DNA of 64,000 bases from Bacteroidota bacterium (GCA_023446155.1 JAEXIT010000006.1:1-64000); one strand, 5' to 3'; counted from the stretch's first letter, positions 24,738-34,171 are shown. Notes: a model not told the origin generated them from the letters alone. Numbers and translations: made by a program.

Positions 24738-26552
24738 TTAACGAGGACCGTATGCTGAAGTGTAAAAACGGGTTTTAAAATCGAGAAACAATTTTTTTGA
24801 TTTCGCATTGGTATTGTATTCGCACCAGGAAAGTGCAACATCTCTTTTTAGTTCGGGTGCGCGATTTGGTCTTTCACAATATTCCGGTGCATAATCCCGC
24901 CAGGGAGCTTCCAGCCATGCATTATGTGCTAATGGAAATCCGGCATAGGGATAACCGGCGGCTCCATCAATAATATTGAGATCTCTAAAGAGATTTGCCC
25001 GATGCGCTCTGTTGGGCGTCATAGTAGAAGCGATGTGTCCATCTGTTACGGTATACCAACCTATAATTTGAGTTATCGGAATTCCTCCCATAACGGAGAA
25101 AAGATTTTCTTGATTTCGGAATCTTCCCAATATATTTGAAGTGTTAAAAATATTAGGAGCCTGGGCTATTACATAAATATAATAATCCCGATCGGTAAAT
25201 AATCGGGTTCCTTCCATATGTGCTCTCCACAAAGTATTGCTAATGGATAAATAACCGAATGAATCCCTATACGATGCTCTGGAATGTCGGTACAAATTCA
25301 TTTGTTCAACATTGGTTCCCCAAGACAGGTAGCTTTCGTCATCGATACCGTCCTGAATAATACCGCTCATTTCCATTATCTGATCCGGTGTTCTGATATC
25401 GGCACGGAAAAACTGGTTGGTAAATCCTGGAATTGTACTGAAAATCCGGTAAGGATTCGGATTTGCTGCAGGAATGACCGAAGGGTCATAATATGGATTT
25501 TCCCGGATTTCGACCTGACGATATTCACCTCCGTCAAAGCGATATCGTAATGCCCTTCTGATGTTCCGATTTGAAATAGACCCTAATGTAGCCCATTCGT
25601 GTTGGTTACCGTAGATAAGGAGAAGCTGATTGATATAGTTACTTTGATCTGTATTAGGAGCATCACTGGATATAAAATGTTGAAAAGAATGTACGACATT
25701 GTAACAGTTGGAAGTAGGTACTATAGCGTAGACCCAGAATTCGTTATTCGGCATTGGTTGAGAAGGATTTGTTGTCCAGTATAAAGAACCGCTGGCCGAT
25801 ACCCATCCGCTTGGTGGAATGCCTGGCTGATATAGCGACAATCCGGATACATGAGCAATAAGATCGTTATTACTTCCCCGTGGCTGAAAGCCATTTGTAA
25901 ATATATCGGAAGGATCTCGGGTGTCTCTACGATATATGATACTGGGTGGATCGACAATATCTCTTTTGGGTCTATTGGCAATTTTTTGCGCGATATCCTG
26001 ACTTTCAAAAATAAAATCAACCTGAAAATCGGAAGGGAATGATTGTGGGAAAAGCGTTAAGTGAAGTTTGCTGTCACCGGGATATGTTTCTCCGATCAAA
26101 TCGTGAACTTTATCCGCTACGATATTTCTAATCTGGAATTGATAACCATCATACTGTATGTCGGAGGTGCTTCCGGAAATAGTAATTAAATCAGCGTTGC
26201 GAACATAATTTTCAAAAGTTAACGAATTATGCGACTTTGGATTGAAATTAAGATGGTCATGCCTCTGAGGATTGGGAAGTAATGGAGGCAGCGTATCATC
26301 ATTCGATTCATGAGGCTGCACATTTTTTTTGTCAAATGCTAAAGTGTAGCGTTGCTTATCAACATAGAAATAACAGGTTTTACCATAAATATCTGTGCCG
26401 ATCCATAATCCGGAGACATCGTCATAGTCAATGCCCCGATCATTCGATTTTGTTGTGGTAGGATTGGGACTTGTAGTTTTCCATGCGTCATCTCCTATGT
26501 CAGCACAAGAGTAGAAAAGTAATGTGGCGATTATTAAATTGATCCATTTCAT
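24738..26552 (-). CDS. Lipoprotein with pertussis-toxin-S1-like ADP-ribosyltransferase domain
   Basis: A 604-residue protein with a lipoprotein signal peptide (lipobox FYSC, Cys16) and an N-terminal region of about 180 residues of unknown fold. Residues 201-370 match the pertussis toxin S1 pattern from memory of that family: DPPSIIYRRDTRDP with Arg208 at the NAD-binding Arg, DIFTNGF, LIAHVSG with His234, GWVSASGS with Ser252, a FWVYAI strand, Glu319 in QHEWATLG at the catalytic Glu, SNRNIRRALRY, and ANPNPY. This predicts transfer of ADP-ribose from NAD+ to a target protein. Residues about 380-500 look like a second, weaker copy: FFRADIRTPD (Arg383), GYLSISNTL, YYIYVIAQAPNIF and NQENLF (Glu482) before GGIPITQIIGWY. 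The C-terminal 100 residues are unassigned. It stands alone and convergent to the heme side; export beyond the lipid anchor, target and immunity are unknown. Confidence 0.85.
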   Translation of the reverse strand: MKWINLIIATLLFYSCADIGDDAWKTTSPNPTTTKSNDRGIDYDDVSGLWIGTDIYGKTCYFYVDKQRYTLAFDKKNVQPHESNDDTLPPLLPNPQRHDHLNFNPKSHNSLTFENYVRNADLITISGSTSDIQYDGYQFQIRNIVADKVHDLIGETYPGDSKLHLTLFPQSFPSDFQVDFIFESQDIAQKIANRPKRDIVDPPSIIYRRDTRDPSDIFTNGFQPRGSNNDLIAHVSGLSLYQPGIPPSGWVSASGSLYWTTNPSQPMPNNEFWVYAIVPTSNCYNVVHSFQHFISSDAPNTDQSNYINQLLLIYGNQHEWATLGSISNRNIRRALRYRFDGGEYRQVEIRENPYYDPSVIPAANPNPYRIFSTIPGFTNQFFRADIRTPDQIMEMSGIIQDGIDDESYLSWGTNVEQMNLYRHSRASYRDSFGYLSISNTLWRAHMEGTRLFTDRDYYIYVIAQAPNIFNTSNILGRFRNQENLFSVMGGIPITQIIGWYTVTDGHIASTMTPNRAHRANLFRDLNIIDGAAGYPYAGFPLAHNAWLEAPWRDYAPEYCERPNRAPELKRDVALSWCEYNTNAKSKKLFLDFKTRFYTSAYGPR

Positions 26553-26699
26553 TTTGTTTAAAATTTACTATTTACACAGTAATTTATAGATAAAAATCAC
26601 AAAAACTTTAAAATCAATAAAATTGTCACAAGGTTGTCTTTATGTTGTACTGTTAAATCACAGCTGTTTACGTTAGGAATTGGTATTTAAATGGTGGTG

Positions 26700-27257
26700 T
26701 TATTTTTTGGCAACATAGTCTTGTATCGGAATATTATTGATCATAACGTCCGACAATACCGCATTGCCGTCCTTTATATGTACAATGGCATAGGTGTGAA
26801 AGGAAGTGGTGTCGCTAACTTGTTGACGATAGGCGACTTCGGCATCATAGGCCTTGCCCTCCTCCATATAATAGGTGTTGAAAGGGAGTGAAAAATGAAC
26901 ATTCCCATCGAAAGCATAATTTACTTTTGCCATAACAAAATCGTCGGAACTGTTTTGATCTTTGGTTTTAACGGCCTTTTTGATCGCGGCAAAACCATCG
27001 GCATCTTTCGTCAGATAAATAAAAACAGGATCACCGCCTTCCCAGGTCGAATCTTTGGACGGAAACGATTCCAGTGTATACCGCAAAGCAATATATTTCC
27101 CGACAAACGGATTGTTGGGGTCAATAGGAGCCGTTTTAAATTTATAAGCAATTCCTTTTTCGATGGTTTGCTGGTTACTCCAAATCATGGAAACCGGAAT
27201 GGCAAGTTGTATCAGGGCAACAACCCCAAAAAGAAGTAGTAGTTGTTTTGTTTTCAT
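26700..27257 (-). CDS. GDYXXLXY-family protein, membrane-anchored
   Basis: A 185-residue protein with an N-terminal membrane helix (LLLLFGVVALIQLAIPVSMIW) and a soluble part. NPFVGKYIALRY is the GDYxxLxY-type motif for which the family is named, seen next to DUF2157 proteins in many bacteria. Function is unknown. Its start overlaps the stop of the DUF2157 gene upstream (ATGA-type, four bases), so the two act together. Confidence 0.8.
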   Translation of the reverse strand: MKTKQLLLLFGVVALIQLAIPVSMIWSNQQTIEKGIAYKFKTAPIDPNNPFVGKYIALRYTLESFPSKDSTWEGGDPVFIYLTKDADGFAAIKKAVKTKDQNSSDDFVMAKVNYAFDGNVHFSLPFNTYYMEEGKAYDAEVAYRQQVSDTTSFHTYAIVHIKDGNAVLSDVMINNIPIQDYVAKK

Positions 27258-28531
27258 GACCTGTTATTTTTTGTTTTCTTTAATAAGATGTAATTCGCAT
27301 AGAAAAAGCCAACACCAACCGCAATAAATAGTAAACCCCGAATGATAAACGAAATATTGGTATCGAAAAAACGGCAGATGATCAGTACGGCAATTACCAC
27401 CAATCCATAATTGAGGATGGTGAAATCGGACTGCTGGGAACCGTTTTTGATCAGTAAAGCGCCCATAAACAAAACCACAATATTGGTGAGAATCATTCCG
27501 ATCAGATTGTCGGTTAGTCCTAATAAAAAGATTAGGTCAAAAACCAGAAATAATACCTGAAAACCATTGATTTGTCGGATGTCTTTTTTGTTTTTCTGAA
27601 AATAAGAACCTAGCAGCACAAGAGTGACAATCTGTATGGATAATAACAGTATCAGATCGCTGGTATTGGAATGATTGGCTTGATAAAATTCCAGCCAGAA
27701 CCATTTTGAGCTCAGAATTAGGGATAAAATGGTGGTTCCGAGGACTCCTAAAATCGAATAACCGTTTTTGACAAGGCGGAGTTCTTTAAAAGAAGAAAGT
27801 GTACCGATAGTATAAAACAGACCGAATAATGAAATATAGATTAAAAAGCCCAAACGGGACGTTCCGCTAAAAAAAGCGCCCAACAGAATGATGATGCTAA
27901 AGGGGAGTAACCAATGGAAAACCGATGTGGTATTTCCTTTTGAATGCTGCTTGCAAAGGGTGTAATAATAAGGTAAAAATAATAAGATAAGCAACAGATA
28001 TAACCAAGGGTAATTGGTCGTGCCATAGCCGGTTTCGATACCGTAATAGGTCGTAAAAAGTAGATGGAGTAGTGCCAGTGCATCCGACTTTAAAATATAA
28101 AGAACCGGGACAGACAACAATATCCACGTAAGCAGGAAACTCCCCATATCTCCTGGGATATTATAGATTTGACTGATCAATGCAATTGTCGCACCGATGG
28201 AAAAGAATAAAAAGGTTCCAGAGACTTCTTTCCAAACGACACTTCTTTGTTTTACAATTGCATAACCGGTGATAACCTGAGAAATGACAAGTGGGAAAAA
28301 AGCCAGCAGCACTTTGATGATTTTTGGGAAATTGTCCCAGTTGTGTGCGAAAATCAAAATGATTCCCAAGCCGATTAGGATAGCGCCCAATACGCCAAAA
28401 ATGGTTAGCAAACGGTTTGACTTTGTATCGGAATTCGTACGGTAGTACTGCTCTATAGCCTTTGCTGTTTCCGGGCTGATGATTTGGGCATCTACTAATT
28501 TGGGTAATTCTTTGACAATTTTCGAACTCAT
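27254..28531 (-). CDS. DUF2157 multi-pass membrane protein
   Basis: A 425-residue protein with a cytosolic N terminus of about 40 residues (LVDAQIISPETAKAIEQYY, typical of DUF2157) and about 12 membrane helices. DUF2157 proteins have no proven role. It is translationally coupled to the GDYxxLxY protein downstream, a pair that recurs across bacteria and probably works at the cytoplasmic membrane. Confidence 0.85.
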   Translation of the reverse strand: MSSKIVKELPKLVDAQIISPETAKAIEQYYRTNSDTKSNRLLTIFGVLGAILIGLGIILIFAHNWDNFPKIIKVLLAFFPLVISQVITGYAIVKQRSVVWKEVSGTFLFFSIGATIALISQIYNIPGDMGSFLLTWILLSVPVLYILKSDALALLHLLFTTYYGIETGYGTTNYPWLYLLLILLFLPYYYTLCKQHSKGNTTSVFHWLLPFSIIILLGAFFSGTSRLGFLIYISLFGLFYTIGTLSSFKELRLVKNGYSILGVLGTTILSLILSSKWFWLEFYQANHSNTSDLILLLSIQIVTLVLLGSYFQKNKKDIRQINGFQVLFLVFDLIFLLGLTDNLIGMILTNIVVLFMGALLIKNGSQQSDFTILNYGLVVIAVLIICRFFDTNISFIIRGLLFIAVGVGFFYANYILLKKTKNNRS

Positions 28532-28595
28532 AACGGTAGATTTACTACTAAAATACGGTTTTTAATCTAGAAAAGACAGCGAAAAAAGGAACTGC

Positions 28596-29060
28596 TTAAC
28601 GGTTGCTATTGGACAGTTTTAAATCACGGGTGTTTTTCTGAACGGTGATCGCTGCAAAAAGACTTAATACGAAAGCCATGCCAAAGAATCCTTTTTCACT
28701 CAATTCCAGATCGGCATTCCATAAACCGATGATCAATAAGGAAATAGACGCAATAGTAGAAAACCAGCTGATGCCATAATAAATTTCCGTAACCGGAATA
28801 CCTTCCATTTTATCCCGAACACTTTTCTGAACCGAGATCACAGCAAACAAACCAAATAATAATAAGGTAAAATAATAGCCTTTTTCGTTTAGTAGCATCG
28901 CCGCATTAGACAAACCGATACAGAATGCGGTAACGCCAACCAGAAGTACACTCCATGAAGCGCCCACAAAAGCATTACTGGGTTTTTGCATGCCAGTCTT
29001 TGGGGTGTTTTGATTTTTAGAAACGGTTTCGACGGTGACAGATGTTTTGAAATTTTCCAT
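28596..29060 (-). CDS. YiaA/YiaB-type inner membrane protein
   Basis: A 154-residue protein with four membrane helices in two similar halves: SWSVLLVGVTAFCIGL...LNEKGYYFTLLLFGLFAVISVQKSVRD and SWFSTIASISLLIIGL...LSEKGFFGMAFVLSLFAAITVQKNTRD (each shown in part). This internal duplication with the EKG(Y/F)(Y/F) and VQK(S/N)(V/T)RD motifs is the YiaAB two-helix domain. The role of the family is unknown. Confidence 0.85.
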   Translation of the reverse strand: MENFKTSVTVETVSKNQNTPKTGMQKPSNAFVGASWSVLLVGVTAFCIGLSNAAMLLNEKGYYFTLLLFGLFAVISVQKSVRDKMEGIPVTEIYYGISWFSTIASISLLIIGLWNADLELSEKGFFGMAFVLSLFAAITVQKNTRDLKLSNSNR

Positions 29061-29184
29061 AATTATAGTGTTTTTGTTGGGTCAAAATTCCTATAAAAAG
29101 AAATGCCGTAAAAATCAAATTTTAATAAAAACTGACGATATAAAACTATTTTAATACCTTTATTCGGATAAATAAATAATCGAT

Positions 29185-30675
29185 ATGCATTCTGTTTCCG
29201 GAATTATAAATATACTTTCAAATGCTGAAAAAGAAGAATTTATATTGTTTTTAAAAAAGCAAAATAAAAGGAGGGATACACATAATGTTCAGCTTTTTAA
29301 TCTTCTTAAAAATGATGATATAAAAGAAAAAAGTATCAATCATAAAAACAAACCGGCATTATATGCACTTCGCAAACGCTTGTACGATAATCTGGTGGCC
29401 TTTATAGCCAACAAACGTTTTGAAAACGATACCTCGGAAGAACGGACGATTTTAAAATTGCTTATTGTGAGTAAGGCCTTTTTTGAACATAAACAGTACA
29501 AACCGGCTTTTAAGACGTTGCGGAAAGCAGAAGAAAAAGCACTAAACGGAGAGCATTTTAACTTACTGAATGAAATTTATCATATCGGAATAGAATATGC
29601 GCATCTGGACGATACGATCATTTTTTCGGAACTGGTTGAAAAATACAACCGGAATCAGAAGACGTTTTCGCAGGAGGAGCAGCTCAATTTGGGCTATGCG
29701 TTATTGCGACAGGAATTGTCAAAAATAAAAAGAGGTACGGAGGTTTTTGATTTTCAGAAAACGATTCGGTCTACTATCGCGCAATTTAATATTTCACTAA
29801 AAGAAATTTTAACCTTTAAATCGCTGTATCAGATCCTGTTTATAGCCAACGAATATGCGGCACTTCATAACGATTATTATCAGATTGAACGATTTGTGAA
29901 TAAGAGTTATCGTTTTATTCAATCCAAACAGGAACAAGCAGACAAACATTTGTTTTATCATATTCAGATCTTGTATTTTATTGCCAATATGCTTTTCAGA
30001 AATAAAAAATTTGCCGAAGCAACAGTATATCTGGATAAAATGGAAGTGGCGATGCAAAAACAAGAGCAAGTATATTTTGATCCATTTTATTGCCGACTAC
30101 AATTGTTGCGATGTCTTACGGACAATTATTCCGGAAATGCGGCACTCGCGATTGCGAAGGCCGAGAGTGTTTTAAGGACTGTTAAAGGAGCGGATATTTC
30201 GGAAATACTCGACCTGCAGTTAAGTCTTGCAGTTTTCCATTTTCAGCAACTACATTTGAATAAGGTTCAGCAACTTTTTAAAAATTTTCATCATACGGAT
30301 AGCTGGTACGAAAAAAAGCAGGGAATGGAGTGGACGATCAAAAAGAACCTGATCGAAATTTTATTGCATGTCGAATTAAAAAATCTGGATTATGTTGCAT
30401 CCCGATTGACGAGTTTTAAACGACGGTATAAAAAATATCTGACAGAAGTTAAGGAAGAACGCGTTCAGGTATTTCTTTCGTTGGTGGAAAAATACCTGAA
30501 CGCGCCTGAAAATTTTACTTCAGAGGCGTTTAAAAAACAAGTCGAAAATGCCTTTCAATGGAAATCTTACCGTGAGGAAGACATTTTTGTGATGAGTTTT
30601 TATGCCTGGCTAAAAGCAAAGATTGAAAAACAGGATATCTATAGCGTTACGCTAAAATTGGTCCGTGAAGCCTGA
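29185..30675 (+). CDS. Large helical-repeat protein of unknown function
   Basis: A 496-residue, almost fully helical protein without signal peptide or membrane segment. Repeated pairs of helices (for example KAFFEHKQYKPAFKTLRKAEEKA and ANMLFRNKKFAEATVYLDKMEVAM, shortened) resemble degenerate TPRs. The first 70 residues (NILSNAEKEEFILFLKKQNKRRD) form a separate helical head. I do not recognise a named family; it is likely a cytosolic scaffold. It is transcribed alone, convergent to the HD gene with no gap. Confidence 0.7.
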   Translation: MHSVSGIINILSNAEKEEFILFLKKQNKRRDTHNVQLFNLLKNDDIKEKSINHKNKPALYALRKRLYDNLVAFIANKRFENDTSEERTILKLLIVSKAFFEHKQYKPAFKTLRKAEEKALNGEHFNLLNEIYHIGIEYAHLDDTIIFSELVEKYNRNQKTFSQEEQLNLGYALLRQELSKIKRGTEVFDFQKTIRSTIAQFNISLKEILTFKSLYQILFIANEYAALHNDYYQIERFVNKSYRFIQSKQEQADKHLFYHIQILYFIANMLFRNKKFAEATVYLDKMEVAMQKQEQVYFDPFYCRLQLLRCLTDNYSGNAALAIAKAESVLRTVKGADISEILDLQLSLAVFHFQQLHLNKVQQLFKNFHHTDSWYEKKQGMEWTIKKNLIEILLHVELKNLDYVASRLTSFKRRYKKYLTEVKEERVQVFLSLVEKYLNAPENFTSEAFKKQVENAFQWKSYREEDIFVMSFYAWLKAKIEKQDIYSVTLKLVREA

Positions 30676-31323
30676 TTATTTCTCCCCGTCCCATTCGGCA
30701 TAAAACTGCGACAGGAAACCTTCCATATACTGGTGGCGTTCCAATGCAATTTTTTTGCCGGTTTCGGTATTCATACGATCTTTTAGCAACAATAATTTTT
30801 CGTAAAAATGATTGATCGTTGGCGCTTCCGTTTTTTTGTATTCCTCTTTCGACATGTTGAGGTTTACCGGAATATTCGGATTGTGTAACGTTCGGTTTTT
30901 AAAACCACCGTAATTAAATGCACGGGCAATTCCAATCGCACCAATCGCATCCAGTCGGTCGGCATCCTGAACAATATCCAGTTCTTTCGAATGGAACTTG
31001 CGTTCGAAATTACCGCCTTTAAACGAAATGTTTTCAATAATGTTGATTACATGTTGTATCGTTTCTTCCGAAGCCTTTTCGCTTTCTAAAAATGCACGCG
31101 CCGTTTTTGGGCCAACGGTTTCGTCACCATTGTGGAATTTACTATCGGCCACATCGTGAAGTAGTGCGCCGAGTTTTACCACGGTAAGATCGCAGTTTTC
31201 GCCCTGTGCGATTAAAAGAGCATTTTTATAAACCCGTTCGATGTGGAACCAATCGTGTCCGCCTTCGGCATTTTCAAGTTGTTTTTTTACAAAAAGGATG
31301 GTGTTGTCAATTAGACTACTCAT
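30676..31323 (-). CDS. HD-domain phosphohydrolase
   Basis: A 215-residue protein with the metal-binding HD pattern: His in GHDWFHIERV, LGALLHDVADSKF with the His-Asp pair, and the later Asp in VQDADRLDAIGAIGIARAF. The layout matches the YedJ-like family of small HD hydrolases, whose natural substrates are unknown or nucleotide-like. It ends at the base next to the stop of the convergent helical-repeat gene. Confidence 0.88.
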   Translation of the reverse strand: MSSLIDNTILFVKKQLENAEGGHDWFHIERVYKNALLIAQGENCDLTVVKLGALLHDVADSKFHNGDETVGPKTARAFLESEKASEETIQHVINIIENISFKGGNFERKFHSKELDIVQDADRLDAIGAIGIARAFNYGGFKNRTLHNPNIPVNLNMSKEEYKKTEAPTINHFYEKLLLLKDRMNTETGKKIALERHQYMEGFLSQFYAEWDGEK

Positions 31324-31337
31324 AATCGGTATAATTT

Positions 31338-31367
31338 AAAAATCCTTCCGGTTGCGAAAGGATTTTT
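31338..31367 (-). terminator. Terminator after the acyl-ACP desaturase gene
   Basis: The inverted repeat aaaaatcctt-...-aaggattttt with a ten-base loop gives a stem plus T run on the - strand, just past the desaturase stop. Confidence 0.75.
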
Positions 31368-31377
31368 GAGGGTTACA

Positions 31378-32367
31378 TTATTTTATAATAGCCGGTTGGA
31401 CCCATTTAAAAACATGCGGTTCCTGAGACACGACCATCCTTTCGGCGATACGGGTCATTCGGGCTGGTAATTTCATTAAATAGTCACGGGCTTTTTCGGC
31501 TTCATCGTTCAAACCGGTAATTTTATCAATTTCCCATTTCTGAATTAGTTTTTGAAGGATATCGATATAATCCATAGAAGTGTACACACCGATTCGCTGT
31601 GCCGATTCGGAGAATTGTTCGAAAGCCGTACCGATACGCTCACCCGATTCGCGGATAAGATGCGCCGGCATGGTGATTTTTTGTTTCATCATATAATGGA
31701 ACGCCATCATCATTTCGCTTGGATCCACTTTAAAAATACGGTTTACAAACTCGCTATACGCATGATGGTGACGCATTTCGTCTCCGGCAATCATCTTACA
31801 GATTTTAGAAAGTTTATGATCTCCGAATTTTTTAGCAATCTGCGCCACACGGTTGTGCGATACATAGGTTGCTAATTCCTGAAAACTCGTAAATACAAAG
31901 TTTTTATACGGATCACGGTCGGTTCCCGGATCGAAACCGTCACTGATTAAATGCTGTGTTGTAATTTCCACTTCCCGCATATTCACACGTCCGGAAAGAT
32001 AGAGGTATTTATTTAAAAGATCCCCGTGTCGGTTTTCTTCACCCGTCCATTGACGGATCCATTTGGACCATCCGTTGTCCGGGTGTTGGGAAACACCTTC
32101 CACATCCATCAACCAGGATTCGTATGTAGGAAGCGCTTCTTCGGTAATGGTATCGCCTACCAGAACCACCCAGAAATCATAGGGTAATTCTTTTGCGATT
32201 TCGCGTAATTCGGTTACTTCGTCAAGAAAGGTTTCTTTTTCGGAATTGGGCAATAAATCTGTTGGCTGCCATATCTTTTCGATGGGCAACAGATATTGCT
32301 CGACAAAACTGTCGATGTTCTTTTCCAGAAACTGCATCACTTCCAGACGTACATTTTTTATTGACAT
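31378..32367 (-). CDS. Acyl-ACP desaturase (di-iron)
   Basis: A 329-residue soluble desaturase of the plant stearoyl-ACP type (FA_desaturase_2). Two ExxH iron motifs are visible, EENRHGD and DEMRHHHAY, together with the preceding WIRQWTGEENRH context and the LSGRVNMREVE helix. It introduces a double bond into acyl chains bound to acyl carrier protein, adjusting membrane fluidity. The neighbour upstream encodes a phospholipid acyltransferase four bases away, so the pair likely supplies and inserts unsaturated chains. Confidence 0.93.
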   Translation of the reverse strand: MSIKNVRLEVMQFLEKNIDSFVEQYLLPIEKIWQPTDLLPNSEKETFLDEVTELREIAKELPYDFWVVLVGDTITEEALPTYESWLMDVEGVSQHPDNGWSKWIRQWTGEENRHGDLLNKYLYLSGRVNMREVEITTQHLISDGFDPGTDRDPYKNFVFTSFQELATYVSHNRVAQIAKKFGDHKLSKICKMIAGDEMRHHHAYSEFVNRIFKVDPSEMMMAFHYMMKQKITMPAHLIRESGERIGTAFEQFSESAQRIGVYTSMDYIDILQKLIQKWEIDKITGLNDEAEKARDYLMKLPARMTRIAERMVVSQEPHVFKWVQPAIIK

Positions 32368-32371
32368 AATC

Positions 32372-33109
32372 TTAGTATTTTATTCCCTGAACCACTGCAT
32401 TTTCGGTCTTTTCCATGATTTCGGCAAAAGAATAGTCTTTTACTGCAAAGGGTTCGTGAATAGTGAATTTTAAAGGGTTGCCCAATCCAACCGGGAAAAG
32501 TCCAAAACGGGCCATTTTCCAGGAGTTGTTAATTGATATCGGAACGATATAAGCCGATGGGGCGTATTTGCATAAAATTTTCAAACCGTTTTCGGAGAAT
32601 TTTTTCGGAGCACCGGTTTTACTTCGGGTACCTTCCGGAAAAATTACCGCCGAACGGTGGTGTTGTTCTATATATTCTGCCAGACCTTTAATGGTTGGTA
32701 AAGCCTGTTTCGGATCTTTCCTGTCAATAAGAACGGAGCCACCGTGTCTTAAATTGTATGAAACGCTGGGAATTCCGCGACCTAATTCTTTTTTACTCAC
32801 AAATTTAGGATGGGAACGGCGCAGGTACCAGATAATACCGATGATATCGTACATACTCTGGTGATTGGCTACAAAAATTACCGGTACATTTTTCGGAATG
32901 CGTTCGCGGTGTTCGAAGGTATACGTGGTACCAAGCAGATTGGTACATTTGGTTAGCAGGAAATTCAGGTAATCCACACTTTTCTTATGCGCCTGGTAAC
33001 CAAACACATTCAGACAGATCCATTGGATCGGATGAAAAATCACCAGACATAACCCGAAACACAGATAGTAAATAACGGATAACGGATAGGATATTATTTT
33101 TTGCATCAT
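32372..33109 (-). CDS. plsC: 1-acyl-sn-glycerol-3-phosphate acyltransferase
   Basis: A 245-residue membrane-bound acyltransferase with a membrane helix near the N terminus, the catalytic NHQSMYD (His-x4-Asp) and the substrate motif FPEGTRSKTG. It adds the second acyl chain to lysophosphatidic acid. The open frame extends to 33157, but that would start inside the terminator hairpin of the upstream gene at 33142-33172, so the Met-Met at 33109 is chosen. It is paired with the desaturase gene. Confidence 0.92.
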   Translation of the reverse strand: MMQKIISYPLSVIYYLCFGLCLVIFHPIQWICLNVFGYQAHKKSVDYLNFLLTKCTNLLGTTYTFEHRERIPKNVPVIFVANHQSMYDIIGIIWYLRRSHPKFVSKKELGRGIPSVSYNLRHGGSVLIDRKDPKQALPTIKGLAEYIEQHHRSAVIFPEGTRSKTGAPKKFSENGLKILCKYAPSAYIVPISINNSWKMARFGLFPVGLGNPLKFTIHEPFAVKDYSFAEIMEKTENAVVQGIKY

Positions 33110-33141
33110 TGTGGCTATTTCGCGCAAAGATAAATAATCAA

Positions 33142-33172
33142 AAAATAAAAAAACCACGCTTTAACGTGGTTT
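33142..33172 (-). terminator. Terminator after the bacilliredoxin-like gene
   Basis: The stem aaaccacgc-ttta-acgtggttt lies on the - strand just past the stop at 33194 and is followed by a long T run (ttttttttattttttg). Its position excludes the longer start of plsC. Confidence 0.85.
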
Positions 33173-33193
33173 CTATTATTTTATATAACAAAA

Positions 33194-33604
33194 TTAACAG
33201 TATTCGTTATAAGCGTCTTTTAGATTTTCGGCAATCATCTCTGCCGGACGACCTTCGATGTGGTGGCGTTCCAACATATGAACCAATTCTCCGTTTTTAA
33301 ACAAAGCCATACTTGGCGATGAAGGAGGGAATGGGAACATGTGCTGACGTGCCGCATCAACCGCATCTTTATCGACACCTGCAAAAACCGTGATCAACTG
33401 ATCTGGTTTTTTACCGTTATCAAGGCTCATGCGAGCACCCGGACGTGCATTTCGTGCCGCACAACCGCAAACCGAATTTACCACTACCAAAGTAGTTCCT
33501 TCTTTCGAAAGGGCGTTTTCTACATCCTGGGCACTATATAATTCCTGAAAACCAACGTCTGATAACTCAGCACGCATTGGTTTTACCATTTCTTCTGGAT
33601 ACAT
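33194..33604 (-). CDS. Bacilliredoxin-like protein (BrxA/BrxB, YphP/YqiW family)
   Basis: A 136-residue thioredoxin-fold protein with the CGC motif in NSVCGCAARNARPG, the hallmark of the YphP/YqiW family. In Firmicutes these proteins remove bacillithiol from oxidised proteins. The FPPSSPSMALFKNGELVHMLERHHIEG block is also family-typical (shown in part). The window also has a DinB/YfiT-type protein (50409-50945) of the family that includes bacillithiol transferases, which fits a bacillithiol-using organism. Confidence 0.92.
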   Translation of the reverse strand: MYPEEMVKPMRAELSDVGFQELYSAQDVENALSKEGTTLVVVNSVCGCAARNARPGARMSLDNGKKPDQLITVFAGVDKDAVDAARQHMFPFPPSSPSMALFKNGELVHMLERHHIEGRPAEMIAENLKDAYNEYC

Positions 33605-33685
33605 AACAATTCTTTTTATGATGTTTAGTGTACAAAGTTACAAAGTTTTACCATAATTCAGAATCATCCGATTCATAAAGATTTG

Positions 33686-34171
33686 TTATTGTCCGAACGT
33701 TTGTGTGGCAACCATTTGCTTTAGAACGGATATAAGCTGTGGCGCTTTTAAAAACTGATTGTATTGAAACAGTATTTCGGTGTTCGCATTAAGGATTGTC
33801 ATCACGGGAAAGGAAAGTTGTTCGTTAACGGTTCCCAGTTGTTCGGCCAGTTCGTGATAGCCGGTGTTTGTTCCCGTAGGATGAAAATTGAAAGTGTGTT
33901 CGCGAAAGGAAACCGGAACTTTACTTTGAGCATCAAACGAGATAAAATAGAAATGATCATTTAAAAGCGAAATGACTTCCGGATTTTGAAACGTCGTTTT
34001 TTGCATCATTTTACAATACTTGCACCAGGAAGTATGGATAAAAACAAAATAAGGTTTCGGATTATCTTTAGCGAGTATTTCGGCTTGTTCAAAGGTGTAG
34101 GTTTTCAGTTGGGCTTGTCCCGGAGGAATAGCCCAAAAGAAAAACAATACGATCAGCACAAACTTTTTCAT
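33686..34171 (-). CDS. Periplasmic thioredoxin-like protein
   Basis: A 161-residue protein with a signal peptide (cut near GQAQ) and a thioredoxin fold with a redox-active CKYC (Cys50-Cys53) in HTSWCKYCKMM. SFPVMTILN gives the cis-Pro. Its start overlaps the stop of the TonB receptor by one base, so it is co-transcribed with it. A role in reducing cysteines of the receptor or of a metal-binding partner is an inference; the receptor plug has its own Cys pair. Confidence 0.88.
   Translation of the reverse strand: MKKFVLIVLFFFWAIPPGQAQLKTYTFEQAEILAKDNPKPYFVFIHTSWCKYCKMMQKTTFQNPEVISLLNDHFYFISFDAQSKVPVSFREHTFNFHPTGTNTGYHELAEQLGTVNEQLSFPVMTILNANTEILFQYNQFLKAPQLISVLKQMVATQTFGQ

Noticed and set aside
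33110..33157. Longer start of plsC
   Set aside because: It would begin inside the terminator hairpin of the preceding gene; the Met-Met at 33109 fits the family.
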